Below are positions 41,129-49,391 of a stretch of DNA of 64,000 nt, piece by piece. The DNA is from Nannocystis exedens (lineage in GTDB: Bacteria > Myxococcota_A > Polyangia > Nannocystales > Nannocystaceae). Position 1 is the stretch's first letter. Each line of letters opens with the position of its first letter. Below the pieces are notes generated by a model. It saw only the letters and a list, made by a program, of their open reading frames with translations. It ran no database searches and was not told the origin of the DNA. Location of the stretch: assembly GCF_002343915.1 (NCBI RefSeq), contig NZ_NETK01000001.1, forward strand, positions 8,694,001 to 8,758,000, given 5' to 3'. A program made the position numbers and the translations under genes.

Positions 41129-42091
41129 TCAGCCGACCGGGGCGGGGAAGCAGGTGAACTCGATCTGGCCGTTCACGTCGCCCCAATTGAGGTTGACCTG
41201 GAGCGCCTCGACCCCGAGCGGCATCAGCACGCGATTGATGCTCGCGTAGTCGGCGGGCTGCAAATACCCCGCGAACTCCGAGCTGATGTACGCGCCGCCG
41301 CCGTGGACGGTGACGTACTCGAGCAGCGTCTGCATCTCCTCGTCGGTCGGCTGCTCGCCGCCGTCGAACTGGCCCGAGCCCTCGAGGTACATCACGATGT
41401 CGTAGTCGGCGGCGAGCTGGGCGGGGTTGCCGACGTACTGCGGCGGCAGGTGGATGCCCGACGAATCGCCGGGGTAGTTCCAATTGGCGGGACCGTCCGA
41501 CGGACCCCAGCCCCACCAGAACAGCTTGGGGTTCGGGTCGGGGCTGCCGGCCAGCCACTCGCGGATCGGGCAGTCGGACTGCTCGTTGAACGGGAGGCTG
41601 CTGTCGGCGGTGGCGATGAAGCGGCCGGGGCCGGCGTTGCCCAGGGCGTAGACGATCTCGCCCTCGAGCTCGGCGGTGGCGAAGATGTTCTGGCCGAGGA
41701 TCGCCAGCGTGCCCGACTGCTGCGAATCGATGGTGAGCGAGCAATCCACGCACTCGGTCATGCCGACGTCCGGCATGGCCCCGAGGTCGAACTTCGCCGC
41801 GCCGGTGGTCGTCGCCGGACCGGTGCTCGTGCTCGAGGCGTCGGTGGTGGTCGGCCCGGTCGTGCCCGCCGCGTCCGTCGTGGTGCCGGTGCCGTCGTCG
41901 CTGGTGCCGGTGGTCGCCTCGCCCGTGGTCGTGCCCGGCGGGGCCGTGGTCGGCCCGGGGACGGTGGTGATGCCGGCGCTGGCGCTGGCGAAGCCGGTGT
42001 CGCGGCCGTCGTCGCCGCAAGCCGCCAGCAACCCCAGCGCGGCTCCAGCGAGGCCGCAGAGCCGAGGACCGCGAGTCGTAAGGGAGTGCAT
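41129..42091 (-). CDS. Thr/Gly-rich lipoprotein with a C-terminal Rossmann-like domain
   Basis: A 320-residue lipoprotein of unknown function. The signal peptide ends in LLAAC. Residues about 30-95 are a Thr/Gly/Ala linker. The remainder begins with a CVDC segment and contains LAILGQNIFATAELEGEIVYALG, a YDIVMYLEGSG stretch and EEMQTLLEYVTVHGGGAYISSEF; this resembles glutamine-amidotransferase-like or ThuA-like folds often found in secreted myxobacterial proteins, with no catalytic triad that I can identify. Divergent from the pirin gene across about 205 bases. Confidence 0.75.
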   Translation of the reverse strand: MHSLTTRGPRLCGLAGAALGLLAACGDDGRDTGFASASAGITTVPGPTTAPPGTTTGEATTGTSDDGTGTTTDAAGTTGPTTTDASSTSTGPATTTGAAKFDLGAMPDVGMTECVDCSLTIDSQQSGTLAILGQNIFATAELEGEIVYALGNAGPGRFIATADSSLPFNEQSDCPIREWLAGSPDPNPKLFWWGWGPSDGPANWNYPGDSSGIHLPPQYVGNPAQLAADYDIVMYLEGSGQFDGGEQPTDEEMQTLLEYVTVHGGGAYISSEFAGYLQPADYASINRVLMPLGVEALQVNLNWGDVNGQIEFTCFPAPVG

Positions 42092-42220
42092 GCGGGCACA
42101 GTACGCGCCGCCCGAGCCCGTCACAAGCGCCGCGCAGGGCGCGCGAAACCTGCGGGTGCGGGTCCGGGGCAGCACGCGCGCAGGCGCCTGCGGACGGGTG
42201 TACGGGGCGCTCCAGCGCAT

Positions 42221-42239
42221 TGTTGCCGGAGCGGCAACA
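42221..42239. promoter_or_regulatory. Palindrome upstream of the pirin gene
   Basis: TGTTGCCG-GAG-CGGCAACA: perfect 8-bp dyad with a 3-base centre, 57 bases before the pirin start in a divergent spacer. Its size and place fit an operator; a small hairpin in the 5' leader is the alternative. Confidence 0.45.
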
Positions 42240-42296
42240 TCTCGTTCCAATGTCCAGGCTTATGCTCTCGCGCCACGGCTGCATACTCGGGACGTG

Positions 42297-43346
42297 ATGC
42301 GCGAGCAAGACCTCTCCTCCACCTCGACCCTCGACGCCGTGCTGGGCGTGATCCCGCTCGGCCAGCCGCCGTGGCCGACGCTCGATCCGTTCCTCTTCTG
42401 CGTCCACCACGACGACGCGTATCCCGCGGGCAACGAGGCGCTCGGTCCGGCGGCCTCCTTGGCCGGTCGCGACATCGGCCACGACTTCGCCGGCATCGAC
42501 GGCTGGCGCATGTACCACGGCGACGTGGTGCCCGGATTCCCGGCCCACCCGCACCGCGGCTTCGAGACGGTGACGATCGTGCGCCGCGGGCTCATCGACC
42601 ACAGCGATTCGCTCGGCGCGGCGGCCCGCTTCGGCGGCGGCGACGTGCAATGGCTGACGGCCGGGGCCGGCATCGTGCATTCGGAGATGTTCCCGCTGCT
42701 CGACCGCGAGGGCCCGAACCCGGCCGAGCTGTTCCAGATCTGGCTCAACCTACCCCGCGCGAACAAGCTGGCGCCGCCGCACTTCTCGATGCTGTGGCGC
42801 GAGACGATCCCGACGCACGTGGCCGTCGACGCCGAGGGGCGACGCACGGAGGTGACGGTGGTGGCCGGCCGATTCGCCGAGGCGCAGCCGCCCGCGCCGC
42901 CGCCGAACTCGTGGGCCGCGCGGCCCGACACCGACGTGGCGATCGCGACGATCAAGCTGGCGCCCGGGGCCCGCTGGACGCTGCCCGCGGCCCAGCCGGG
43001 GACGAACCGCGCGCTGTACTTCTTCCGCGGCCGTGAGCTGCGGGCGGGCGGGCGCGCGGTGCGGGTCGGTCATTGCATTCAGCTGCGTGCGGAGGCAGCG
43101 GCCGAGCTGGTGAACGGCGAGGAGGCGAGCGAATTGCTGCTGCTGCAGGGCCGCCCGATCGCCGAGCCGGTGGTCGCGTACGGTCCGTTCGTGATGAACT
43201 CTCAGGCGGAGATCCAGAAGGCGTTCAGCGACTACCAGCGGACCCGCTTCGGCGGCTGGCCGTGGCGCAGCAACGGGCCGGTGCACGCGCGCGAGGAGGG
43301 GCGGTTCGCGATCCACGCGGACGGGCGCAAGGAGCGGCCGGCGTGA
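42297..43346 (+). CDS. Pirin-family protein
   Basis: A 349-residue bicupin of the pirin family. The metal-site motif HPHRGFETVTIV and the following GGGDVQWLTAGAGIVHSEMF are diagnostic and give the four ligands of the N-terminal cupin. Bacterial pirins act as quercetin dioxygenases or as regulators of central metabolism, so the function is not fixed by sequence. ATG 42297 is adjacent to an in-frame GTG at 42294; either may be used. Monocistronic as far as visible. Confidence 0.92.
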   Translation: MREQDLSSTSTLDAVLGVIPLGQPPWPTLDPFLFCVHHDDAYPAGNEALGPAASLAGRDIGHDFAGIDGWRMYHGDVVPGFPAHPHRGFETVTIVRRGLIDHSDSLGAAARFGGGDVQWLTAGAGIVHSEMFPLLDREGPNPAELFQIWLNLPRANKLAPPHFSMLWRETIPTHVAVDAEGRRTEVTVVAGRFAEAQPPAPPPNSWAARPDTDVAIATIKLAPGARWTLPAAQPGTNRALYFFRGRELRAGGRAVRVGHCIQLRAEAAAELVNGEEASELLLLQGRPIAEPVVAYGPFVMNSQAEIQKAFSDYQRTRFGGWPWRSNGPVHAREEGRFAIHADGRKERPA

Positions 43347-43539
43347 GGGGGCGTGGATGAGGGCATTCGCGCCGCCGCCGGGGGTGGCGTGAATGTGGAG
43401 ACCGTCGGCTCGATTCGCCGTGCGCCGTTCGCTCGCGATCGCGTGCGGTGATTCCGGGCGAAGGCGGGCGCGATCGATCGTGCTGGAGTGTCGTCCATGC
43501 GCCGGCAGCAGGAGACGGCGGGGTATCCCGCGTTCGCCG

Positions 43540-44091
43540 TCACTCGTGGGGCGTCGGGGGAGGGAGCGCCGGCGCTCGAAGCGACACCCGCCACACCGCG
43601 GCGAGGAAGGCCGTCAGCGCCAGCACGCACAGCGCGGCCGTGAATGCGCCCCAGACCTGACCGACCGCGAAGGCGCTCCCCAGGCCGCCCGACGCGGCGA
43701 GCGCGAGGTAGATCCGACGGGCCGATGACGGGAGCCGCTCGGCCGGGCTCGCCCGGACGTGCGGGGCGTCGGTCGCGTCTCCGAGCCGCGCCCGACGACG
43801 GAGCTCGCGCCGAATGTGCCGTTCGATCACCCCCAAGCCCAGGTACGGCGTCAGGATGTTGACGACGGTGAGCAGCGCGAAAAAGGGGAGCGGCAGCCGT
43901 AGCGCGAGGTAGAAGAGCACGGGCATCCACGGGAGCGTCACCGACAGCACGATCGGCAGGACGAGGCGCTGCCGCTCGTGGTCGTTCCAGAACCACACGG
44001 TCGGGAGGAGGCCGAGTCGCTGGGGCCGATCGAGGAGATGACGGCGCGCGGAGGGGACGTGTACCGGCTGCACCTGGAGCTCCTCAATCAA
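43540..44091 (-). CDS. Integral membrane protein, unknown
   Basis: A 183-residue protein with about four hydrophobic helices: VLPIVLSVTLPWMPVLFYLAL, LPFFALLTVVNILTPYLGLGV, then after a basic loop IYLALAASGGLGSAFAVG and FTAALCVLALTAFLAAVW. The N terminus (PTVWFWNDHERQR) is aromatic and charged. I recognise no family. Its start overlaps the stop of the upstream gene by 8 bases, so it is probably translated from the same mRNA. Confidence 0.65.
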   Translation of the reverse strand: MIEELQVQPVHVPSARRHLLDRPQRLGLLPTVWFWNDHERQRLVLPIVLSVTLPWMPVLFYLALRLPLPFFALLTVVNILTPYLGLGVIERHIRRELRRRARLGDATDAPHVRASPAERLPSSARRIYLALAASGGLGSAFAVGQVWGAFTAALCVLALTAFLAAVWRVSLRAPALPPPTPHE

Positions 44092-44641
44092 GGCAACTCA
44101 CGAGCGAGCACGCGACGGCCAGGGCGCACCCGCCTGCCGCATGGACACAGCTGCCCGCGGCGGGCACGAAGCCGGCGGCGGCGGCGGTGCACGTGATCGC
44201 CGCTCCTCCGCAAGTGAACGCCTGACCGATCATGCTCTTCTTGACGCCCCACCAGCGCGGGGTCGGCACCGCGACGGTCATCGTCACGTCGAGGTCCGGC
44301 GCTCGCAGGTCGGCGAGCGCGAGCGTCAACGCGTGGGCGTCTCTCCAGGCCGACGAAGCGGTGAGGACGGGCGCGAACCGCTCGTTCACGAGGGCTGCGT
44401 CGCCGTCTGCGGCCAGGACGCCGCCCGCGAGATCGAACTCGACAAACGCCGCGACGTCGGGCGTGTCGGCCGCGAAGGTGAGCGTGCCGGTGAACGGGTC
44501 GGCGCTCCCGTCGAGGACCCATGTATGGTGAATGCTGCCGAGTCGGGGGAAGGAGCCGGCGAGCTCGAGCGCGAACCCCGAGAGTTCGCGCGTGAAGCTG
44601 ACGCTGACGCTCGCGTCGTTCGCGACGAGATCGATCACCAC
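44084..44641 (-). CDS. Hypothetical protein with Cys-rich hydrophobic C terminus
   Basis: A 185-residue protein. The first 130 residues look like a beta-rich domain (VSVSFTRELSGFALELAG, FTGTLTFAADTPDVAAFVEFDLAG, DLDVTMTVAVP). The tail has seven cysteines within the last 45 residues. No family recognised. The start codon is a GTG at 44641 overlapping the end of another ORF. Read through without that GTG, the same frame continues upstream 30 codons as ELRCICLDDLVVIDLV, so the true N terminus may be longer or frame-shifted relative to the upstream ORF. Confidence 0.55.
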   Translation of the reverse strand: MVIDLVANDASVSVSFTRELSGFALELAGSFPRLGSIHHTWVLDGSADPFTGTLTFAADTPDVAAFVEFDLAGGVLAADGDAALVNERFAPVLTASSAWRDAHALTLALADLRAPDLDVTMTVAVPTPRWWGVKKSMIGQAFTCGGAAITCTAAAAGFVPAAGSCVHAAGGCALAVACSLVSCLD

Positions 44642-44904
44642 AAGGTCATCCAGGCAGATGCAGCGGAGCTCGCTCGCGTCTCGCGTCGCCGAGAGACGGG
44701 CCCCTCGCCATGGAGGTCATAGCCGAGAGCCTCGCCGACCTCGGCCAGCCGTAGGAGGGCCGAGCCGCAGAACTCGGTCGGCAGCGCGTCGGCGAGCGGA
44801 GCGGACGCCCTGGCCGTGTCGGGGATCCCGACCAGCGACCAGGCCGCGGCGTACGCCAGGCGCGCGGGAGGGGACCAGAGAGCGCGGAGCGAAGGTTGGA
44901 CCAT
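44635..44904 (-). CDS. Small hypothetical protein, possible N-terminal part of the next gene
   Basis: An 89-residue ORF overlapping the start of the following gene by 7 bases. It has a plausible amphipathic sequence, WSLVGIPDTARASAPLADALPTEFCGSALLRLAEVGEALGYDL, but its last 15 residues (ETRASSAASAWMTLW) look like an out-of-frame reading of the sequence that in the neighbouring frame gives ELRCICLDD. A single base change would join the two into one protein of about 275 residues. Either two coupled genes or one frame-shifted gene. Confidence 0.35.
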   Translation of the reverse strand: MVQPSLRALWSPPARLAYAAAWSLVGIPDTARASAPLADALPTEFCGSALLRLAEVGEALGYDLHGEGPVSRRRETRASSAASAWMTLW

Positions 44905-45136
44905 GCCGGCAGCGTGCAAGAGGGAGCCCGGGCGGCAAGGTCGAGCGAGCGGCGGCGGCGTCGCCTCACCGCTCACCGTGCGCATGGTGCAGCGGGCTCA
45001 GCGCGGGCGGGCGAGCTGTCGGCGGGGAGGCATACCGGGGCGCTGCCCGCGAACATGGGGCGGCGGGGCGAGCGGAGGCCCAGGACCGATCGCCTGCACG
45101 CCTCGCGGGTCGCAGGGCACCGGGCTGTCGCGCCAG

Positions 45137-45601
45137 TCACAGCGCGAGGGCCAAATAGCGAGTGCCCGGCACCGGATTGTGGCGATAGGGCGGGACGTCC
45201 TCGAAGCCGAGCGCCTCGTACATCGCGATCGCCCGGGTCATCGAGGGCAGCGTATCGAGGTACATGCGTCGGTAGCCGAGCGCGCGCGCCTCGTCGATGA
45301 CCGTGGCGACGAGGCGCTGGCCGAGGCCGAGGCCGCGCTGCCCCGGCCGCACGAACAGCCGCTTCATCTCGCAGTCCGCGGGCGTGATCGCCTGCAGGGC
45401 GACGCAGCCCTGCGGGGCCGCGTCGACGGTGCAGAGCAGGAGCCGTCCCGACGGCGGGGCGTAGGCGCCGGGCAGGCGCGCCAGCTCGTCGGCGAAGCCC
45501 TGGAAGCACAGGTCGACGTCGAGCGAGGCCTGGTACTCGAGGAACAGCGCGCGGGCCTGATCGATCTGCGCGGCGCTCATGGCATGCAGGACTTCGATCA
45601 T
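45137..45601 (-). CDS. GNAT N-acetyltransferase
   Basis: A 154-residue acetyltransferase. The acetyl-CoA loop is clear in MKRLFVRPGQRGLGLGQRLVATVIDEARALG, followed by the beta-strand LDTLPSMTRAIAMYEALGF. The N-terminal part (LFLEYQASLDVDLCFQGF) matches a common small GNAT subtype annotated only as N-acetyltransferase. Substrate unknown. Monocistronic; start ATG 45601. Confidence 0.92.
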   Translation of the reverse strand: MIEVLHAMSAAQIDQARALFLEYQASLDVDLCFQGFADELARLPGAYAPPSGRLLLCTVDAAPQGCVALQAITPADCEMKRLFVRPGQRGLGLGQRLVATVIDEARALGYRRMYLDTLPSMTRAIAMYEALGFEDVPPYRHNPVPGTRYLALAL

Positions 45602-45958
45602 CGCCGCTCCCCCGGGGCGCGGGCCTGGATACCACGAACGCGGCCTGATGAGTACGGCATCGCGGCGGGCCCACGTCGGAACTCGGCTTCGCGGGAGGTG
45701 AGGGGTCCGGGCTCCGTCGGGACCGGGAGCGGGTCCGAGTCAAGCCCGATCGCGCGGGCGGCTCCTTCCTGGAGGTGCGGCCGCCGGGTGATTGCGCGGC
45801 CCGAATGCGTCGTCGGCCCGATCCTCGCTCGGCTGCGAAACCGCTCGTCATCGCAGCCGCAATTGTTCACGGCAGGGCCGACACTCTTCTGATGCTGGCG
45901 AGGCGCCCGAATATCGGGGACATGCCTTTTCGGAGTAGCGACCCAATCCAGAAGAACG
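45602..45958. other. Divergent spacer, GNAT and acidic lipoprotein
   Basis: About 360 bases without a supported gene. A GGGGACATGCC near 45917 resembles half of the palindrome family core. No clear promoter consensus is visible. Confidence 0.45.
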
Positions 45959-46600
45959 GTGTTCATCATGCAAGACTGGCGACATTTCATCCACATCGAG
46001 TACCTCGGCCGCGTCGCGCTCGGCGCCTTGTTCATCGTGTCCGCCTCCGCCTGTGACGGTGTGGTGGACGAGGACGGATCGAGCGAGGAGCCGGAGGCCG
46101 ACGAGGCGGACGACGAGCCGCTCGCGCCCGCGGCCGAGGTCGTCGCGGACGGGGCGATCGACGAGAGCGACGGGCCCGAGGCGGAGCCGCTCCGCCCTGA
46201 CGGTCCGCTCGGGCTCGCCGCCGACGACGACTCCGACAGCGCGCTCTGCCTGTGGCCCTACACGCAGAAGAAGGTCAGCAACCTCAGCACCTTCACGTAC
46301 GGCAAGATCGGCGAGATCGAGCTGCAGACCGCGTGTACCCTCGCGTACGCGCGGGTCAACGTCACCCATGTCGCCACGGCCGAGGCGTGGACGGAGATCT
46401 CCGTCGAGCTGCAGGCCTGGACCGGCGTGAACTGGGTCTCGCTGTATCCGAAGACGGACTACGCCTACGACCGCTCCTCCAGCAGCACGCCCTCGGTCGA
46501 GTTCGCGGCCGGCACCTACGTGCGCGCGTGCGGCAAGCTCTACAGCGGCTTCTTCGTCGAGTCCTCGCCGTTCGTGTGCACGGACTACTACCTGCTTTAG
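45959..46600 (+). CDS. Acidic-linker lipoprotein, unknown
   Basis: A 213-residue secreted protein. A hydrophobic segment ends in the lipobox-like SASAC (VALGALFIVSASAC), then an Asp/Glu-rich linker of about 60 residues, then a beta-rich domain of about 115 residues with four cysteines and many aromatic residues (LCLWPYTQKKVSNLSTFTYGKIGEIELQTAC, YVRACGKLYSGFFVESSPFVC). This looks like a small disulphide-stabilised extracellular domain. GTG 45959 or ATG 45968 may be the start. Family unknown. Confidence 0.7.
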   Translation: MFIMQDWRHFIHIEYLGRVALGALFIVSASACDGVVDEDGSSEEPEADEADDEPLAPAAEVVADGAIDESDGPEAEPLRPDGPLGLAADDDSDSALCLWPYTQKKVSNLSTFTYGKIGEIELQTACTLAYARVNVTHVATAEAWTEISVELQAWTGVNWVSLYPKTDYAYDRSSSSTPSVEFAAGTYVRACGKLYSGFFVESSPFVCTDYYLL

Positions 46601-46638
46601 AGGCGCGACGGGGCGGCGAAGGCCGCCGCGAGCGGCGA

Positions 46639-47667
46639 TCACAGCAGCGTATAGCGGGGGAAGATCGCCAGGTACGCCTTGGCCTGCAGGCGGGCGCCGT
46701 CGACCACCAGCTTGACGTAGAACTGGCGGTGGACGGCGACGCGCCACGGTGCGCCCGGCAGCGACACGGTGGTGTGGCCCCACCAGTCGCCGAGCAGGGC
46801 GTGCGCCTTGGCCGGGTCGCAGGCGCCCTCGGCCGCCAGGGCGGCGAACGTCTGCCGCCAGGCCGGGAAGTCCTCGGGGCCGCGCGACACGTAGGCCTCG
46901 AGGCCGAGCGCCGGGCGCAGCGCCTCGCCGACGGCGAGCTGGACCCCGACCTGGCGGAACTCGTCGCCGATCACGGCCAGCGCCCGCTCGGCGGTCGCCA
47001 GGTCGCCGGGCCAGCCGATCCGCCGCAGCCAGGCCGGGACGTCGCGGGCCAGCAGGGCGCAGTGGACGCGCAGATCGTCGCCGCCGCGGTGCGGGGTGGC
47101 GGCGACGTGCAGCGCCCGGCCGGAGGCGGGCAGGGCGAGGACGGCGCGCCGCAGCGAATCGATGCACATGGCCGATGGGGCATGCCCCAAGAGCAAGGTC
47201 GCGCCGCGCTCGGCGGCCGCGATCAGCCGGTCCAGCGGCGGCCGCTCGGCGCCGCGGTGGGCGCGGAAGGTGTTGGCGCAGGCCGGGTCGAGGCAGAGGA
47301 ACGCGAACGCGGCCGGCGGTCCGTCGCCGACGAAGTCGAACTCGAGCCACACCGACGGGCTGTCCTGGAGGACATGTTCGACCGGCCACGCGCGCACCAG
47401 CGCCGCCGGCCCGGGGCCGGACAGCGCGGGGTCGCGGGCGAGGGCGTCGAGCAGGCGCGCGCGGCCGCCGTCCCACGCCTCGCAGCAGCCGGCGAAGTCG
47501 ATGCGCGGGTCGGCCTCGGCCAGCCGGCACTCGAAGCCGAGCCAGTTGAAGGCCGGCGGCAGCCGCCGCGACCACCCGGCGATCGCCTGCAGCCGGGCCG
47601 GCTCGACCAGGGCGGCGGGGAGGTGCGGCGCGACGGCGGCGAGGACCTCGTGCGGGGCGGGCGGCAC
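46639..47667 (-). CDS. Unknown protein at the end of the kinase-FHA-peptidase cluster
   Basis: A 342-residue soluble protein with no family that I recognise. Scattered tryptophans and hydrophobic cores (FNWLGFECRLAEADPRIDFAGCCEAWDGG, VWLEFDFVG, FLCLDPACANTF, APWRVAVHRQFYVKLVVD) suggest one compact globular fold of alternating strands and helices; there is no signal peptide or membrane helix. GTG 47667 lies 2 bases after the stop of the preceding gene, so translation is coupled. As the last member of a six-gene unit it may be the substrate, inhibitor or toxin partner of the peptidases; that is inference. It contains an exact TGTCC-N4-GGACA palindrome and a 14-bp perfect palindrome at 47176-47189. 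Confidence 0.65.
   Translation of the reverse strand: MPPAPHEVLAAVAPHLPAALVEPARLQAIAGWSRRLPPAFNWLGFECRLAEADPRIDFAGCCEAWDGGRARLLDALARDPALSGPGPAALVRAWPVEHVLQDSPSVWLEFDFVGDGPPAAFAFLCLDPACANTFRAHRGAERPPLDRLIAAAERGATLLLGHAPSAMCIDSLRRAVLALPASGRALHVAATPHRGGDDLRVHCALLARDVPAWLRRIGWPGDLATAERALAVIGDEFRQVGVQLAVGEALRPALGLEAYVSRGPEDFPAWRQTFAALAAEGACDPAKAHALLGDWWGHTTVSLPGAPWRVAVHRQFYVKLVVDGARLQAKAYLAIFPRYTLL
47361..47374. repeat. TGTCC-N4-GGACA palindrome, exact copy inside a gene
   Basis: TGTCC-TGGA-GGACA followed by TG, read on the minus strand within the HVLQDSPSV codons. Exact match to the family core. Confidence 0.6.
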
Positions 47668-47669
47668 GT

Positions 47670-48236
47670 TCAGCCCTCGCGCACCTTGAGGGTGCCGAAG
47701 TAGCGGGCGACCTTGCGGAACGGCCGCGGCGTCAGGCGGGCGACGGCGACGTCGACCTGATACTCGCCGGCCTCCTCGAAGCCGGCCAGGCAGTCGAAGG
47801 TGACCTCGTCGACCGGCGGCTTGGGCACGGGGATCGGCAGGACCGGCGCGCCGCGGACGACGGTGTGCTCCTTGCGGAAATAGACCTCGACCGTGAACGG
47901 CGGGCCGCCGGAGAACTCGTCGGGCGGGTCGACCTCGATCGTGATCGCCAGGGTGACGGGCGCGCCGGCGGCGACGATATCGGGCTTGACGCCGCGGATC
48001 GACAGGGTCGGCCCCGGCCACAAGAGGCTCGGCGGCGGGACGTCCTTGATCGCGCGGATGGCGTCGACGACCCCGACGGGCAGCAGGGTGACGATGCCCT
48101 CGGGCAGCTCGAGCAGCGCCTTGTAGTCGGCGGGCTTGACGTTGTAGTCGTCGAGCACCGCGGCGGGGTCGTTGGCGAAGCGGTCGCGGACGCCGGAGAC
48201 GTCGCGGGCGAAGTCGGTGAGCAGATACAACAACAC
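47670..48236 (-). CDS. LigA-like helical domain plus Ig-like domain protein
   Basis: A 188-residue protein of two parts. Residues 1-50 (LTDFARDVSGVRDRFANDPAAVLDDYNVKPADYKALLE) match the short helical domain named after the LigA subunit of extradiol dioxygenases, which also occurs detached from enzymes. Residues about 75-185 look like an immunoglobulin-like beta sandwich (LSIRGVKPDIVAAGAPVTLAITIEVD ... EAGEYQVDVAVARLTPRPFRKVARYFGTLKV). No LigB partner exists here, so a dioxygenase role is unlikely; an adaptor or sensor is more plausible. GTG 48236 has a perfect AGGAGG (48244-48249) that overlaps the stop codon of the upstream peptidase gene. Confidence 0.7.
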   Translation of the reverse strand: MLLYLLTDFARDVSGVRDRFANDPAAVLDDYNVKPADYKALLELPEGIVTLLPVGVVDAIRAIKDVPPPSLLWPGPTLSIRGVKPDIVAAGAPVTLAITIEVDPPDEFSGGPPFTVEVYFRKEHTVVRGAPVLPIPVPKPPVDEVTFDCLAGFEEAGEYQVDVAVARLTPRPFRKVARYFGTLKVREG

Positions 48237-48243
48237 GAAATAT

Positions 48244-48249
48244 CCTCCT
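48244..48249 (-). promoter_or_regulatory. Perfect Shine-Dalgarno overlapping an upstream stop
   Basis: AGGAGG on the minus strand, 7 bases before GTG 48236 and sharing a base with the TAA of the trypsin-like gene. It fixes the GTG start and indicates efficient re-initiation. Confidence 0.8.
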
Positions 48250-49280
48250 TACGATTCGGGATACGGGACGTAATCGGCGAACAGGGCCGCGCGCGTACAG
48301 GTCTCGCCGGGGCACTGGTCGAGCATGCATTGATCGAGCTTGCAGCCGAGCGACGGCATCAGGTCCTCCTGGCCGGACACCAGCAGGCCGACGATCGCGT
48401 GCGTCTCGGCGTCGAAGATCGGCGAGCCGGAGTTGCCGCCGTAGGCGTCGAGGTTGGCCTTGAAGTGATCGGCGGCCGAGTTGTCGCGCACGACCGCGTT
48501 GCCGGCCAGCTTGCGCGGCAGACCGAGCGGGTGACCGGCGATGTGGACCGGCCGCAGGGCGGCGATCGGCTCGGTCGCCAGCGGGCGGATCGTGCGGCCC
48601 ACGACCTCGCGGTCGAGCTCGAAGATCGCCCAGTCGGCCGGGTCGTCGTCGGCGCAGCGCACGAGCTCGGCCCGCAGCTCGTAGACCTCGTCGGCGGGGA
48701 TCCGCACCCGGCCGTCCTGCACCGATTCGAGGCCGAAGGCGAAGGTGACGACGGTGCTGGCGATCTGCTGCGGGGCGATGCAGTGCGAGGCGGTCACCAG
48801 CCAGCGGCTGCGCCGGCGCCGGGGGTACCGCGCGACCAGAAAGCCCGAGCCGCGCGCGCCCGGCAAGCACGGCTCGCGGGCGAAGCGGGGGTCGCACAGG
48901 TCGAAGTGCTCGCGCAGCGGCTTCGTGCGCAGCAGGTAATGGTCGTCGACGATTTCGCCGAGCTCGGCGCGGTCGAACAGGATCGCCACGCCCTCCTCGT
49001 CGGCCCGCAGCTCCCGCAGGTAGTCGGCGGCGTTCTGCGGGTCGAGGTCGAGGTTGCCGAACACCACGCCGAGCCGCGGCGGCAGCTCCTCGGCGCGCGC
49101 GGGCACGTTGACGAGGTCGCTCGAGCCGTGCACCGAGACCATCCGCCGCAGCAGCGCCTCGGTCAGCGCCCGCGACGACACCCCGCTGAGGTCGATCGGC
49201 GGGCCGTCGCCCACAAAGCGCCGGTCCAGCTCGCGCAGCAAGGACTTGAGGTCGACGTCGCGGAGGTCGGTGGGCGGCAT
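48249..49280 (-). CDS. Intracellular trypsin-like serine peptidase with N-terminal helical domain
   Basis: A 343-residue peptidase without signal peptide. The trypsin triad is intact: H166 in LVTASHCIA, D216 in DPADWAIFEL and S284 in YGGNSGSPIF. The first 110 residues form a separate mostly helical module (LKSLLRELDRRF, SRALTEALLRRMV, NAADYLRELRADEEG) of the kind called effector-associated domains when placed before peptidases in conflict systems; that equivalence is inference. The C terminus has a cysteine cluster (LGCKLDQCMLDQCPGETC). Adjacent genes supply a kinase, an FHA protein and a cysteine-peptidase-like protein, which suggests regulated proteolysis inside the cell. Confidence 0.88.
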   Translation of the reverse strand: MPPTDLRDVDLKSLLRELDRRFVGDGPPIDLSGVSSRALTEALLRRMVSVHGSSDLVNVPARAEELPPRLGVVFGNLDLDPQNAADYLRELRADEEGVAILFDRAELGEIVDDHYLLRTKPLREHFDLCDPRFAREPCLPGARGSGFLVARYPRRRRSRWLVTASHCIAPQQIASTVVTFAFGLESVQDGRVRIPADEVYELRAELVRCADDDPADWAIFELDREVVGRTIRPLATEPIAALRPVHIAGHPLGLPRKLAGNAVVRDNSAADHFKANLDAYGGNSGSPIFDAETHAIVGLLVSGQEDLMPSLGCKLDQCMLDQCPGETCTRAALFADYVPYPES

Positions 49281-49391
49281 GGCTCTCCGCGGGCGATCCT
49301 ACGCGCTGACGCCGGCGCGGCAGTTACCGCGCGATTACAGCGAATGTCGACAGAACCCCGGTCTTCGCTTGCGGCCCCCTGCGTCCGCCGC

